A stretch of 64,000 nt of DNA, taken from the NCBI GenBank assembly GCA_029959085.1, contig JARWIR010000001.1:14437730-14501729 (forward strand), in the 5' to 3' direction. Shown here in pieces: positions 20,001 through 32,176 of the stretch. Positions within the stretch are counted from its first letter, which is position 1. Each line of letters opens with the position of its first letter. The position numbers were made by a program, and so were the translations under genes. The stretch is from Nemophila menziesii. Its lineage: Eukaryota; Streptophyta; Magnoliopsida; Boraginales; Hydrophyllaceae. The notes below the pieces were generated by a model. That model did not search any database. It worked only from the letters and a program-made list of their open reading frames with translations, and was not told the DNA's origin.

Positions 20001-23000
20001 ACCCCAACTTTAGACTCAAAAATTTCCAAGAAAAGATGTCTCGAACAATCGAATAACATGACAAAAGGAAATACATCATCTTTCCATCTTTCATCTTCCT
20101 AAGCCATTTAAGAGAGCTCGAAATGGTACTCATTTTTCTAGTGATGACAAGACATTTTTTTATCGTCCATTCAAACCACACTTTGAGACTTCATATTGAA
20201 AGAATGGGAGTTTACTGGTTTCAAAATGATCACCACACATACCACAAAGTTTGTCCAATTCCATGTACACTATACAATATTTAGTTTGTAACTTTTCTTG
20301 TAGGGCTATTCATATAATAACCGCATGTTTAGGGGTTAAATATGCATCCCAAACAATATTTGTCCAAGTCCTAGGCAAAGCACGAAGGTGAAAGATATTG
20401 TAAGATTGTTATAAATTTCAAAATGTTCTCCACTTTTTAAATATTTCCCAAGTAATGTCACACTTAGACAAAGATAATAGTGTGGCTATATCTTACACCT
20501 TGCACCTCCCTCTCACAAAACCACCTATATAAAGCCTTACTTAATATATATAATTAAAATCAAATATCACAAACGCAACATAATTTTTTTTTAACTTCAA
20601 AAACACTACAATAATCCATCATACACAAGCCATGGTAAGATAACTATAACAAAGTATGTTTAATATATACAATTAAAATATAATCAGTTACCTAGAGCTT
20701 AGATGGTAAAAATTAACTTGTTGTGAAAGTAAAGAGAGAAATAAAGAGACAAGAATACTAGGAGAAGACAATAGTCTTATTGATGTCAATTGTGTGCTAC
20801 AATACAATATTTAAACACCTAATTATAGAGAAATGACAAAAGTAAACCCTAATAGGGTTTTGCCTTCATGGACTTAATACCTAAACTGTAAATCTAAGGA
20901 CTAAGGACTAACATGTATTTAAATGTTTCATAACAATTTGCACAAATATCTTAATTTTCTTATAATAAACATATGTTATCTTGTATAACACCGGGATTCA
21001 TATTGTACTTAATTAAAAAAACTAATATAAGAACATGTAGTACATTTATTTGTATAGTATATGAACTTATATTTATTGACCAGAACTTTTTTGGCGGTGT
21101 TGCACCTGACCTTGCCCTCCCTCTCCCCATCCAAAAAAGAAACCCTGGCTCCACCCGTGATCAACATAACTATTAAATGCTTATATTCATGTATTTTGTA
21201 CTTTTAGATAAAAGTTCATTAAAATTGGGATGCCTTCAAATTTTTAAGAGTTGAAAATATATTGTTTTGGTCGAGTAACTTAATGAATAAAGGAAAAAAG
21301 GGTACTTTTATATATACCAGGTTTTGGAGAGTCCCCCTTACAATCCAAAGGTAACACTCTCCTATTGTGTCTTCAATACAGGTCATAAATTTATCAAACT
21401 ACTAAAAAGAATTTTATAACTAAAAAATTTCTAAATTATATCCCCTGAATTCCTCTTATATACAGTATGACACACAAATATTAAACTAAATCACACACAA
21501 ACCTAATATTTTGAAAATTCTCTCAACTCCTCACCTTAGAAAACTCTCGTGGTAGTGGCTTCGCAGTGGTTCATAATGGTGAAGGAGCTCAGATCAACCA
21601 TGGATGTTCAGATATAGCATCAATGGTATGATTCTGATCTCTAAAAGTACTTTGTGCCTTCAAAACCACGTTGGTGGTTGAGCATTTTGGGAGCTAGGGT
21701 TTCTTAGGTATTGGAGAATGAAGGTGGTTGGGTTCGTAGGTGGTGGTGGTGGTTGGTGGCAGTGGCTAGGTTTAGTATTGATTTGGTTTGTAAGTGATAG
21801 TGCTGGCTAGTGTTGGTAAAAATAGGTGGTGGAGGTTTAGGTGGTGAAAAAAGTAGTGTGGTTATTTTCATGGTGCTTGGTGGCTACGTCAGTGGTGGTT
21901 TGTGGCTCATGCAACGAATGTGTGGAGAACGGTGGTGGAAAGTGTGACTAGTGGTGAAGGAGGGCTTAATAACATCAATGTCGGTTATGAGTTTCTGGAA
22001 AAGATGTGTTGACGTGGGCTGACGTCACTATGTTGACGCCAACCCATTGTAATGTAATTTTCTTTATTTCTTTTCCTCTCCGATCTTCGATCTATGTGAT
22101 GTACAATCCTTTTTCTTCAACTTCCCGGCTTAGTTTTTAAATTCCACAATATGAATAGATTGTTGTATTTTTTTTAAATTTAAGAATTGAATAATAGTGT
22201 AATTATTTTATTTGAATCAATGTTATTTTTTTATTTTGTTGCGATCGAATAAAAAATGCTCATTAAAAAAACCGCGCACAATTAAAAATTACTGAACATG
22301 CTCATAGATTTTTCGACCAGGCTTAGAGATTTCGTGAATAGGTTCAAAGACTTTCATACTGAGATTTTGTAATTAAGCTCAGTGCCGCCGTTGATGATGG
22401 TGAATCGACGTCGATGGACGGTGACTAGTAATTAACGGTAAACAGAGACTGGTGCTCAGCAACACCTTGAACATTACTTTTTTTATGTAAGTTTTGTTTA
22501 TTTAAAGATATTTAGTATTCGGTTAACTGTAATTTAATATTTGGTCTCCATTAAAAATATAGTTTTTCTTTCCTTTTTATTGGGAGTAAATCATTTTGCT
22601 ATACTCGTTAGATTAAAATCCCAGAATGATATGTTAGCTAGTAAAAAATATATGAAATTGTAATATCTTTTCACTTAAATTCTGTCGAAATCAAATCAAT
22701 CAATTTTAATAAATATTGGATTTTATTTGGATATATTTTAAAGAAGAGATATCGCCTTTGTAAATAGTCACATTAAATACCATTTTTATAATTGAGGGGT
22801 TTTATTCTCCCCCCCAACGGCTAGATTATCAACGGTTAGATATTTAAAATTACTCCCTGCCACTCTAAAGTGAGTGATTGCCCAATAAATTATTGGGTGT
22901 TCTTTTAATGGTTTCAGTACCTGCGGGATTATTGACAGTACCCCTTTTTACAAAATGTTAATAAATTTCAAAATCCATTTCGGCGTCCAGTAGCGACTTG

Positions 23001-23179
23001 GGGATTGGTGCATTGATAAATCCCTAACTTTAGGTCTTTTTTAAATTGATTCAATTCATTTCACAACTCTCTCTTGCTTTTCCTCCATTGCTGCTTCCAT
23101 TTTATCTTCAACTCCACCACATATCTTCTTTATTTTCTAACTTTTGATTTTCATTGACTAAATCAATCAAAAAGTGAAG
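20001..23179. other. Gene-free spacer with possible Copia-type LTR remnant; includes TPR gene upstream region
   Basis: No convincing coding sequence. The segment around 20.66-20.95 kb resembles the transcribed end of a Copia LTR, but no boundaries could be set. 21.5-22.0 kb is rich in GTGGTGG-type repeats with no open frame. From about 22.8 kb it is presumed promoter and 5' UTR of the gene at 23180. Confidence 0.4.
22813..22838 (+). promoter_or_regulatory. Two MSA-type (AACGG) elements upstream of the TPR gene
   Basis: CCCAACGGCTA (22813-22823) matches the mitosis-specific activator consensus YCYAACGGYYA in full. AACGGTTA (22831-22838) matches its core only. MSA elements bind MYB3R factors in G2/M promoters. 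They lie 342-367 bp before the ATG. Confidence 0.55.
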
Positions 23180-24912
23180 ATGTCACAAGATATGTTAAAT
23201 GCTCCACCAGGCTTAAGACCCACAAAATCTGCTCCCCCTTCTCCAGCCAAACCTTTGTGTATTTCACGATCCCGGTCTGAATCCTTCCATGTAACCCACA
23301 AAGTTCCCCTTGGTGACACCCCTTATGTTAGAGCAAAAAATGTTCAAGTAAGCCTTTTTTATTCTTTCTCTTTTTTCTTTTTGTGTAACCTTTGATGGGT
23401 TTTTAATATAACTCATTTAAAATGCATTTGTTTTGTTTGACTTCAGTTGGTGGATAAGGATCCGGAGAAGGCGATACCATTGTTTTGGGCAGCCATTAAT
23501 GCCGGAGATAGAGTGGATAGTGCGTTGAAGGATATGGCAATTGTAATGAAGCAACAGAATAGAGCAGAAGAAGCTGTCGAAGCAATCAAATCATTGCGCC
23601 ATCGCTGTTCAGATCAAGCTCAAGAGGCTCTTGATAACATCCTCTTGGACCTCTACAAGGTACTATGAGTAACTGAGTATGACATTGTTGTACTTCTTTA
23701 ATAGCACGATTTGTCCATGTGCGTCAAATAGCTAAATATAGTACCGTGTTAGGGTAGATTAAAACGTTAATGAGTATTTACTATTTACTATATAAGCTAT
23801 TTCGCATAACACAGAGACCAATGATGCAATCAATTGTTTTTGTTTTTGAATTATAATGTTTAATAATTGATTATGTACAGAGCTGTGGTAGATTAGATGA
23901 TCAAGTTGCATTGTTGAGGCGTAAATTACTCTTAATCCAACAAGGGATGGCTTTTAATGGAAAGCGAACCAAGACCGCAAGATCACAAGGGAAGAAATTC
24001 CAGGTGTCTGTAGAGCAAGAGGCAACTCGATTACTGGTAATTTTATAGAAACCTACACTCCCCGAATTAAGTTGGTATTTACAAAAATTAATTATTATTT
24101 TTTATCAGGGGAATCTAGGATGGGCTTTGATGCAACAAAACAAGTACAATGAAGCTGAAGATGTGTACCGAAGAGCATTACTGATCGCACCAGATAATAA
24201 CAAGATGTGTAATCTTGGTATTTGTTTGATGAAGCAAGGACGAATAACAGAGGCTAAAGATACACTCAGGAGAGTAAAGCCAGCTATAGCAGATGGACCA
24301 AGAGGTGTAGATTCTCATCTCAAAGCTTACGAAAGAGCACAACAAATGCTTAAAGATCTTGAATCCGAGCTCATGAATAAAGACGGAGATAAAACAGACC
24401 ATAGTAAACGATTCAACGCATTTCTTGGTTCATCGGAAATCTGGCAGCCTCAGCCTTGTAAGGAACATAACACCAAAAAATCGTCTAAACCAAAAGATGA
24501 TTTTGCTGATGAAAATGCTAAACCGAATCTGCCACTTGGGAATTCAAATTCGCTCAATGTTTATGCACCGCCATTTTTATCTCGATTCTCGAAGGAGGAC
24601 TCGGTTAGTATTAACCAGTTTTCAGAAAGACTGAAGAGAACAAGGTCAGGGAATGAGGCTAGTTTGGTTAGTGTGAATGAGTTGAAGAAACCGTTGATTG
24701 AACCAGAAAATAAGATATTGAGGAAGTCAATTTCACCGGAGAAGTTGCTTCCGAATAGCGAGGAATTTGAAGATGCGATAATGGCTGCAGTTTTGGGTTC
24801 ATGGGGTGAATCAAAGAAAGTTGAGGATGGTGTTAAGGTAGACAAAAGATTGAAGGTTTTCCAAGACATTACATTGTCTTTGAGTCCAAGGGCAAAGGCA
24901 AGGGGTTGTTGA
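23180..24912 (+). CDS. POLLENLESS3-LIKE / SDI1-family TPR protein, 4 exons
   Basis: Exons 23180-23347, 23447-23659, 23881-24036 and 24109-24912, all phase 0 with GT-AG introns, encode 446 residues. The family (MS5/TDM1/POLLENLESS3, SDI1/2) consists of TPR adaptor proteins: TDM1 ends meiosis through the APC/C, and SDI proteins act in sulfur metabolism. Visible here are the family signature FHVTHKVPLGDTPYVRAK (exon 1), LFWAAINAGDRVDSALKDMA (exon 2), ARSQGKKFQV (exon 3) and the TPR helix pair NLGWALMQQNKYNEAEDVYRRA (exon 4). The long polar C-terminus contains SEEFEDAIMAAVLGSW and ends LSPRAKARGC; such an extended tail favours the POLLENLESS3-LIKE branch over the shorter SDI proteins. Residues 21-24 (SPAK) form a full CDK consensus site. 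I chose the ATG at 23180 over the upstream in-frame GTG. The gene is intact; the exact paralogue is uncertain. Confidence 0.9.
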
Positions 24913-26005
24913 TTCAAGATTAACTTATTTAACAATTTAAGTTAATATAATTATTAACTAAATTCTAAATCTTAGATTGGAGATAAACTTGTTCTCCTAT
25001 AACTCTCTCATTCCTTGATATTAGAATTGTTGGTGTTGTTAGTATTTTATTGCAAGTCATGTGGTAGCATTCATGACTTGATGCAACACAATGATAATTG
25101 ATGACTTATTGTTCTTTTTAACTAAATTATGTAAAATCGCGTTTCAGCAATTTAGAAATGCCCCTTTATGATCCCTTATTACTTATTATGTAAAAACTTT
25201 ATGATCCCTTATTACTTAATAGAAATGCCCCTTTCCTTTGTCAGCCTTAACTAATTGATTTGTTTGCTTTAAAAAAAAACACAATAAAACAGATATTATT
25301 CGGATCAGTTCTTGGGATTCTCACGTCGCACGAGAGAACTGGTCATTGTCCCCAGAGTTTGAACTTGTCACGTCTGGTTTTACTTGATTGTGAATTAGCT
25401 CGTCACTTCATTTGTCGGAAGCATAATTTACATTTGCAACTTCTGGAGTGGTCAAAGCATTTTAAAGCTACAAATTGGACATGAAAGTTATTACAGGGAC
25501 CTATAGTGCAATTAACTTTAAAAAGTTAATATAAAAACGTACAGTGTAATGTTTGCGTAATATAAAGACCTAAGGTGCAAAGATCTCACAAAAAAATCAA
25601 TATAGGAACCTATATTGTAAATTTAAGGACCTATATTGTAAGTTATGGTTTCAGATTCTCATGTTTGAAGTTGGATTTCTGTAGGAAACTATGGTTTTGT
25701 TCTGCAATCTAGGCCAAGATTTTATTTTTAGCTTATATAGTTAATTTAAATATTGACTTTCTATTTCAGAAACTTAAACATAATAGACTAAAAGATACAG
25801 AGACACTTGTGGACACAGAAAGTGCAATGAAGTATGTGTGCTCTATAAAGATCCAAATATCTAACATGATTTTTCCAAGGACAATATATCATCATATAAC
25901 TCACTCCTACTAATAATGCTACCCTTTGTATTCTAATTTTCACACCAAGGTAGTTGTTTCCAAAGCTACTTGACAGTGATGAATAAAGAAAAGACAACAA
26001 TACCA

Positions 26006-26039
<34 letters not shown>

Positions 26040-26040
26040 C
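24913..26040. other. Gene-free spacer, ends in A-run
   Basis: 3' flank of the TPR gene. No supported gene; short open frames are AT-rich noise. An uninterrupted A tract of about 28 bases (26009-26037) may mark the tail of an old retroposed sequence. Confidence 0.5.
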
Positions 26041-26650
26041 AACAGCCACCACCAAAGTGGCAGTCCCAGAAATTGATTCGAATACTATTAAAACGTCTCA
26101 TGTTAATACAGGAGTTGTTATCCCATGATATCCAAAAATTCTACTAGCAGACACGGTTTGCAATTCAGTCCTTCGAGCATTGTCAAAATCACGAATTGGA
26201 GCATCAAAAGCACCTGAAATTCAAGAAGCAAAGGCACAACTTGCTATCCCGTTTGCCACATAATTAAGTCCGCCTACAGCACTTTGCAAGTCAATCCCTG
26301 GAACAACATAATTTACACCAACTGCACCTTGCAAAACAGTCCATGCATGGAGTATCCAAAATTCCTCTTACAGGCTTACTAGCTGGGCTTAGTAAGCCTG
26401 TAACTCATGTGAGAGCTAAAAGGCGACAGGGGTTTATTCCAATAGGCTGTGATTGATGTGTACCCATTAACTACATAAATGTGGGCCCACCAGACCGCCT
26501 AGGTCTGCGCTACTGAATATTTTGATTCCATATAGAAGTTCCACCTGCTGCATTTTGCATATTAGTCGCTGAAGCTTCTAAAATTCCATCGACATTACTT
26601 TTCATATTAGTCCCTGCAGAATTCGAATTTCCTCAGGTTCAGATTACTTG
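26041..26650 (-). pseudogene. Decayed coding fragment, unknown family
   Basis: The minus strand has protein-like stretches in broken frames: GAVGVNYVVPGIDLQSAVGG, LNYVANGIASCAF and SGAFDAPIRDFDNARRTELQ, with further pieces toward 26.6 kb (NMQNAAGGTSIWNQ). They are separated by stops and a non-coding stretch at about 26.36-26.51 kb. I do not recognise the family. It could be an old gene remnant or part of a retroposed transcript. Confidence 0.35.
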
Positions 26651-27215
26651 AATATACGTTTATTATATAATCAATTAAATATTTATTAATCACAACTCCG
26701 ACACTTTATAAAGTATTCTTACAAACCAAGAGACTCATAAAATTTCAAAACTGCAAAAACCTAAACTAATTACAAAGAGACTCATATCATAATAACCCTA
26801 AACCCTATTGTTTATGGGCTTGACTACTAGCCCATGGGCTTGAATGAATATCCACTAAATACTAAATAGGTTTATAACACATCACTCTTTTTTTAATTAG
26901 GTAATAGATTTTGTTTTGTTTTCTGATTATTTTTATTTATCAAAAAAAAACGATAGCTCAATATTAAAATTGAGGCGGCAACTCACTTCCCTTATCCTCT
27001 TATATATTTTACAGTTTGCTTTTGGTAATTTGTTTCTTAGTAAAAGTTGTTACCTTAAATACAAATACGATCCTTATATATTACTAATCAAATCACCAAT
27101 ATTAAATACCTATTCTTCTTCAGCTCCCATAACCCTAATTAACAAGGCGCCTTATATCTTCAACTTTTTCGCAGTTTAAATAAACTTTCTTGTGTGATTG
27201 TAATCACTGATCGGG

Positions 27216-28535
27216 ATGTCTTCTGACGAAGATTACCTGTCCGATGATTTTTACAGTGATTTGAGCGATCACGATGGTTTATGGGATGAACAGAAGAAGG
27301 ATGATAATTCATCCATGTATACTGTATTGAAAGTAAAAGATGTGATTAATCGGCTAGATGATTATGTGGCCGAAATTTCGTATTCTCTTTCAGTATCCAG
27401 ACAAGACGCAATTCTACTGTTGATCCACCATAACTGGAGTTATGAAGCCGTGTATGAACAATGGTTTTTTGATGAAGAAAAACTACTTACAACTCTTGGT
27501 TTGAAAGATGTTTCTGACGCTAAAAAGGTGTGTTACTTGTTTAATTGGATGAAATCATTAGGTTGTGTTACATGCCCAGAAGATTATCTTATTGCATCAA
27601 TCAAGGATTTAACCCTTAAATCTGATTTTATTGCAATGTTTGGTTCTGATAGAAATTTTAAGGAATTTGGACACAATATTGTTGAATCTTATATACAAGT
27701 TAATAAAAAGATTAAATGGTGTCCAGCTCCTAATTGCGAAAACACAATAGAATACTATAGTGGGAACTACAATGTTACTTGTGGTTGTTCTTATAGCTTT
27801 TGTTGGAATTGTACTAATGAAGATCATCGACCAGTGAATTGCGAATTAGTGAGGAAGTGGAATTATAGAAATAGTTGTGAAGATCGGGTTCTTGATTTTA
27901 AAAAGCCTTGTATCACTTGTGGGGGGCCATGTTATCACGAGTTTTGCTGGACATGTCTTCGGGAATATAATCCAACATGTATTCCCATAGTTGAAAATGA
28001 TGAGGTTAAGAGACAACGGGCTAAGACTTTAATAGATAGATATATGCATTATTATGAACGTTGGTCTGTAAATCAGTCGTCTAGAGAATTAGCACGTGCT
28101 AGTTTGGAACAATTGCAAACTTATCAACAGGATCTCATTAGCAATATATATGATCAAGCTGACGGTAATTTCATTAACGAGGCGTGGATTCAAGCTGATG
28201 GTAAGTTCTTAACTGAAGCGTGGATTCAAATAATAGAATGCAGGAGAGTTTTGAAATGGACATATGCATATGGATATTTTATACCTGAAGAAGAGAAAAC
28301 CAAGAAGCAGTTTTTTGAGTATTTACAAGGTGAAGCAGAGGCAGGTTTGGAGAGACTCCATGAATGTGCTGCAGAAGGACTTGTGGAGTATCTTAAAAAA
28401 GGTTCGTCTTTGATGAGGGATTCTTTAAAGAAGATGGACGACTTCACTAGTTTCAGGGATAAGGTAACGTCTCACACAAAAGTGATACAAAAAAATTTCG
28501 AGAATTTGGTTAGAGAAGTAGAGAATGATATGTGA
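27216..28535 (+). CDS. ARIADNE-like RBR protein lacking RING1 and RING2 core, copy 1
   Basis: 439 residues, single exon. RBR ligases pass ubiquitin from an E2 bound to RING1, through a RING2 cysteine, to a substrate. This protein keeps the acidic N-terminus (DEDYLSDDFYSD), the UBA-like region (YTVLKVKDVINRLDDYV, WSYEAVYEQWFFDEEKL), the IBR (KWCPAPNC to CSYSFCWNC and HRPVNC), and the C-terminal Ariadne helices (YERW, YGYFIPEEE, FFEYLQGEAEAGLERLHECA, FENLVREVEN). RING1 is essentially absent: only its tail (LGCVTCPEDY) remains. RING2 lacks the first CxxC and the catalytic position, running straight from KPC to ITCGGPC. Compared with copy 2 it has several in-frame deletions. Typical plant ARI proteins are 500-600 residues. 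The open frame argues against simple decay, but ligase activity is not expected. The gene lies in a duplication with copy 2. Confidence 0.85.
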   Translation: MSSDEDYLSDDFYSDLSDHDGLWDEQKKDDNSSMYTVLKVKDVINRLDDYVAEISYSLSVSRQDAILLLIHHNWSYEAVYEQWFFDEEKLLTTLGLKDVSDAKKVCYLFNWMKSLGCVTCPEDYLIASIKDLTLKSDFIAMFGSDRNFKEFGHNIVESYIQVNKKIKWCPAPNCENTIEYYSGNYNVTCGCSYSFCWNCTNEDHRPVNCELVRKWNYRNSCEDRVLDFKKPCITCGGPCYHEFCWTCLREYNPTCIPIVENDEVKRQRAKTLIDRYMHYYERWSVNQSSRELARASLEQLQTYQQDLISNIYDQADGNFINEAWIQADGKFLTEAWIQIIECRRVLKWTYAYGYFIPEEEKTKKQFFEYLQGEAEAGLERLHECAAEGLVEYLKKGSSLMRDSLKKMDDFTSFRDKVTSHTKVIQKNFENLVREVENDM

Positions 28536-29789
28536 CTTGAATAGTATCTGTTAGAATATTTCTTAGTTATTTTCTTTTTTTAAATCTTGTAGTTTTTTTT
28601 TTTTTGGGTTAGGTAATTAAATCTTGTAGTTATTTAATTAATGAAGTTTATTAGATTTTGAATTTTATTTTTGGTTCTATTTTATTACAAATGTTTTTTT
28701 AACTAAATACTTGCTATTCCATAAATATTTTTAAGAGATATAAATTAGGTTTATAATTACTTATTTTATTATTATAAAATTGGTTAATCATGTGAATTTT
28801 TTAAAATAAATTAAGAGATTACTAGGCTTTAACTTGGTAATTTGGAAAATGGTGAAAAATAATAATTTTTTTTGTGTTAATAAATAAATTACATTTCTTA
28901 ATTAGTAGCTGATCTATTGGCTTGCACTTGCATTTGAGAGAAAATTACAGACATAGCCCTTAAGATAAAAAGCCTTGCAGGTATTAAACATGAATCCTTT
29001 AATAAAAGTGTTTTTTTTATACGTCTTTCGTAAACATCCCTAATCATTTGCTCATTCGCAACTTTCTAGTCTAATCGTATATAACCAAACCAAGCATCAT
29101 AATTAAATTAAAAATGGGTTTTTTCTGACTTCTTCTTCGTATCAAACTAAATTGGTTTTTTCTAACTTTCTCTTTGTATCGAAACCTTTTGATTATGTCT
29201 CTCATTTGAGAGCAAAAAGGAGGGATTATGTAATTCTAGGGGAATGACCAGTTTGAAGATCATATGCAGTGTTTGAAGAATGTCTTATTTAATATCATAG
29301 GGGCAAACAAGTAATTTGAACTTTAAGAGTAGTTTAAATGTAAAAGTGAGCTTTCTCTTCGAATATGGTACGCATACTGAGTTCATTAACTAAAGTTCTT
29401 TATCTCTGATTAATAAAAGCAATTCAAACATTAATCAATAGTTATGCATGAACATGAATTTCACGACCCAAAATCACACATAATTTTTAATTAGCAAGTG
29501 ATATACATCTATTGCAATAACACAATGGGTCTGAATAAGCTTACTTGGATGCCATCAGGCAGTGGCATTGAAGAAAGCATCAAAACTGCATCTTGTGTTA
29601 AATTGATCTCTAATCTCCAACGTTTTGGAGCAACTTGATACGAAAGAATAAGACTAAGTAAATTTCGAAGGGAAGTTTCATTAACTCTTAGGACATATCT
29701 AACAATCACAAAAAATTAACACTCCCAACTTTTAATTGATGTAAAACACCAAATTCCAGACAATTAATGCACAAAATGTGTGCATTATG

Positions 29790-29893
29790 CTAGGTTGCAC
29801 GGGAGCGGGTGTGGGTGCGGGGAAGCGATGCGATGCGATTCGCGGATTCGGCATCTCAAAAAAAGCTCTGATTCGGCGATATATTTTAATTTA

Positions 29894-29943
<50 letters not shown>

Positions 29944-30476
29944 CTAGAAAATTATAGAATAACAATCTCATACCACATCATATTGTATTTTCAAGTGAAT
30001 TGAAATTCCAATAACCTATTCTAAATTCTACGATTATAAATATGCAATATTATAAAAACAATACTTCAATTGTAATAGAACAAACACTTAGTTAATTGTA
30101 TTATCTTTCCAAATAATTTCTAACATAACATAGCAAAATATTAAAGTTTGATGTAAATGGTTTTTTGTTACTCCGCTTTTTTTGTTATTCAAAAAAACGT
30201 AAATGATTTTTTTTTATATGGTTTTACTTAATATAAACTTTTAAATATTCAATTTAACCCTTTAAAATTTGTAAGTTTATAAATTAGACCTTACAAAAAT
30301 AAAAAAATTATTAGTTCGCGTTTCCGAAAAGAATCCTAACTCTCCGGTGCCGCTTCCGAAAATGGTCAACGCTTCCGAAATCGTTGACTCAAGGATTCAG
30401 AATCTGAGAAGAATCGCTTCTGTTTCCGTTTCTGATTCACGATTCTTCACAGTTTTGAAGAATTCGTGCAACATAG
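29790..30476. mobile_element. Non-autonomous hAT element, family 2
   Basis: 687 bp, with ends CTAGGTTGCACG and CGTGCAACATAG (inverted, one mismatch) and a perfect 8-bp target-site duplication GCATTATG (29782-29789, 30477-30484). Copy 2 of the segmental duplication has the empty site (GTGCATTATGTTATCC at about 45.51 kb). It contains a TA microsatellite (about 29901-29940) and no transposase. Confidence 0.92.
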
Positions 30477-30740
30477 GCATTATGTTATCCTTTATCACCA
30501 CACTCCAAACATATTGTTACTTGCACCATCAATTTTCCACTATTAATTAAGTCTCAATCAACCCTATTTAAACACCATCAAATTGCTATTTATTGAAGAT
30601 ATTGCGGCGTCAAGGCCTAAGTTGTGGTGGAAAATTCTATGTCATGGTGGTGGTGGGATCTGACGGCTAGTCGTGTACAAACGACGAACACTCTATAAGA
30701 GTTATCTCCGACGTTATAAGCCTGTGTAGAGCTTTTAGGT

Positions 30741-31750
30741 TTTCTATTATTCTTTTTACAAAATGTAACGGATGAAGGCGCTCATCTCCCTTCCCCCCTA
30801 TATCCTTCATTGTATTCAGGCAAGGCTGAACCATAACCTTCTATGTTATATCCCATTTGATTGGTCGAAGTAACAATCCTTAAGCCCATATTACTCCTCT
30901 TCTCCAACAATTGAACAAATCAAAAGAGGAAGCAATAATTTTTCTTAATCAAGTTCCTGATTCCTACAAAAGATGTTAGTAATTTATTTTTTTCTACTAT
31001 TTTGAGTTCGTTGGGGGTGGAGAAATAAAGTTTTTTGTAATCACTGTTTATGTTGGTGAACTATCTTTCCAGATTTCTTCATGATTGATCAACTAGAGGT
31101 TGACTACAATCATGCCCATTACTTTTAAGAAGGAAATTTTGGGTTTTCACTTCGAATGATAAAAAAGTTTTTGCGCAGTATTTATATTAGAGGTTACGAT
31201 CAGCGGATGGGTTAATTAACATGATTTTGGTCATAGCAATAAAAAATTAATTCTTAATTGTAGATATTTAGGCATACGTTGGATGGCTTCCACAAACAAA
31301 AAATTTATTTCGCAATTTTCTCACCATGTCAATGAACTTCTTGTACTCTTTATCATTATAATTATTGTGAACACGTGAAGGGAATGGTGGAGAAGGACGA
31401 TTTTCATACAAAACTAATGTATATATCGAGAACGTATGAAAGAGATTCCACATGGACAAGGCAAAACTAGATAATTTTCCACTTCTAGTACACTTCAAAG
31501 TGAGCTTGAAGCAATGTCCTACGAACAAAGAATATCAAGTATAGATTAGAAATGTTCTATATGCATCAGTTGTTGGTAGCTTGGTGTAAGCGATGGTATA
31601 TGCATAAGACCTAACTTAGCATATGTTGTGGGAGTTTTTAAGTCATTACCAATCACATCTATGCGAAAAACATTGGATTGTGTTTAAATGGATTCTCAAA
31701 TATCTTTGAGACACTTCAAAGATATGTTTTTGTTTTGAATTAAAGGAACC
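30741..31750. other. Gene-free spacer
   Basis: No supported gene. It probably includes non-coding and decayed internal Copia sequence leading into the RNase H remnant that begins at about 31751. Confidence 0.4.
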
Positions 31751-32176
31751 TAGGTTAGATGGTTACACAGATGCTAATATGGTTGGTGATGTTGATTCTC
31801 GCAAATTAGCATTGGGGTACATGATGACTTTTGCAGGGAGAGTCGTATCGTGGCAATCAAAGTTACAACAGTGTGTTGATTTATCAACTATTGAGGTTGA
31901 ATACACCGATGTAACTGAATCTTGCACAGATACTATGGATGAAAATTTTCTTAAAGCAATTTGGTTTCTACACAAGAAAACTTCATCCTTTACTTTGACA
32001 GTCAAAGTGCAATGCGCTTGGCCAATAATCCTTCTTATCATTCTCGGACCAATCACATTGATATTATGCACCAATCTATACAAGACATGATGGAATCCAA
32101 GTTGTTACAACTTGAGAAGATCCATACTGACGAGTATGGATCAAATACGATGACAAATAACCTATCATTGAAGTAG
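31751..32176 (+). pseudogene. Copia RNase H remnant
   Basis: The C-terminal part of a Ty1/Copia polyprotein: LDGYTDANMVGDVDSRKLA, then SWQSKLQQCVDLSTIEVEY, then after a frameshift near 31.96 kb YFDSQSAMRLANNPSYHSRT and NHIDIMHQSIQDM. The order and spacing match Copia RNase H. The rest of pol is gone. Confidence 0.85.

Larger units (their letters stand above)
26880..30740. repeat. Segmental duplication, copy 1 (partner 42640-45740)
   Basis: 5' flank, RBR gene and 3' flank align with the partner through about 30.73 kb. Landmarks are GCTTTTGGTAATTTGTTTC upstream, TTGGCTTGCACTTGCATTTG at about 28.92/44.71 kb, and TTATCCTTTATCACCA at about 30.48/45.52 kb. The copies are direct and about 16 kb apart. 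Copy 1 carries an extra hAT element (29790-30476). Confidence 0.88.

Noticed and set aside
25260..25484. 74-residue open frame downstream of the TPR gene
   Set aside because: No recognisable motif, no upstream or splice signals, AT-rich context.
25788..26042. Minus-strand open frame starting with poly-Phe
   Set aside because: Translation of an A-run; the rest has no family features.
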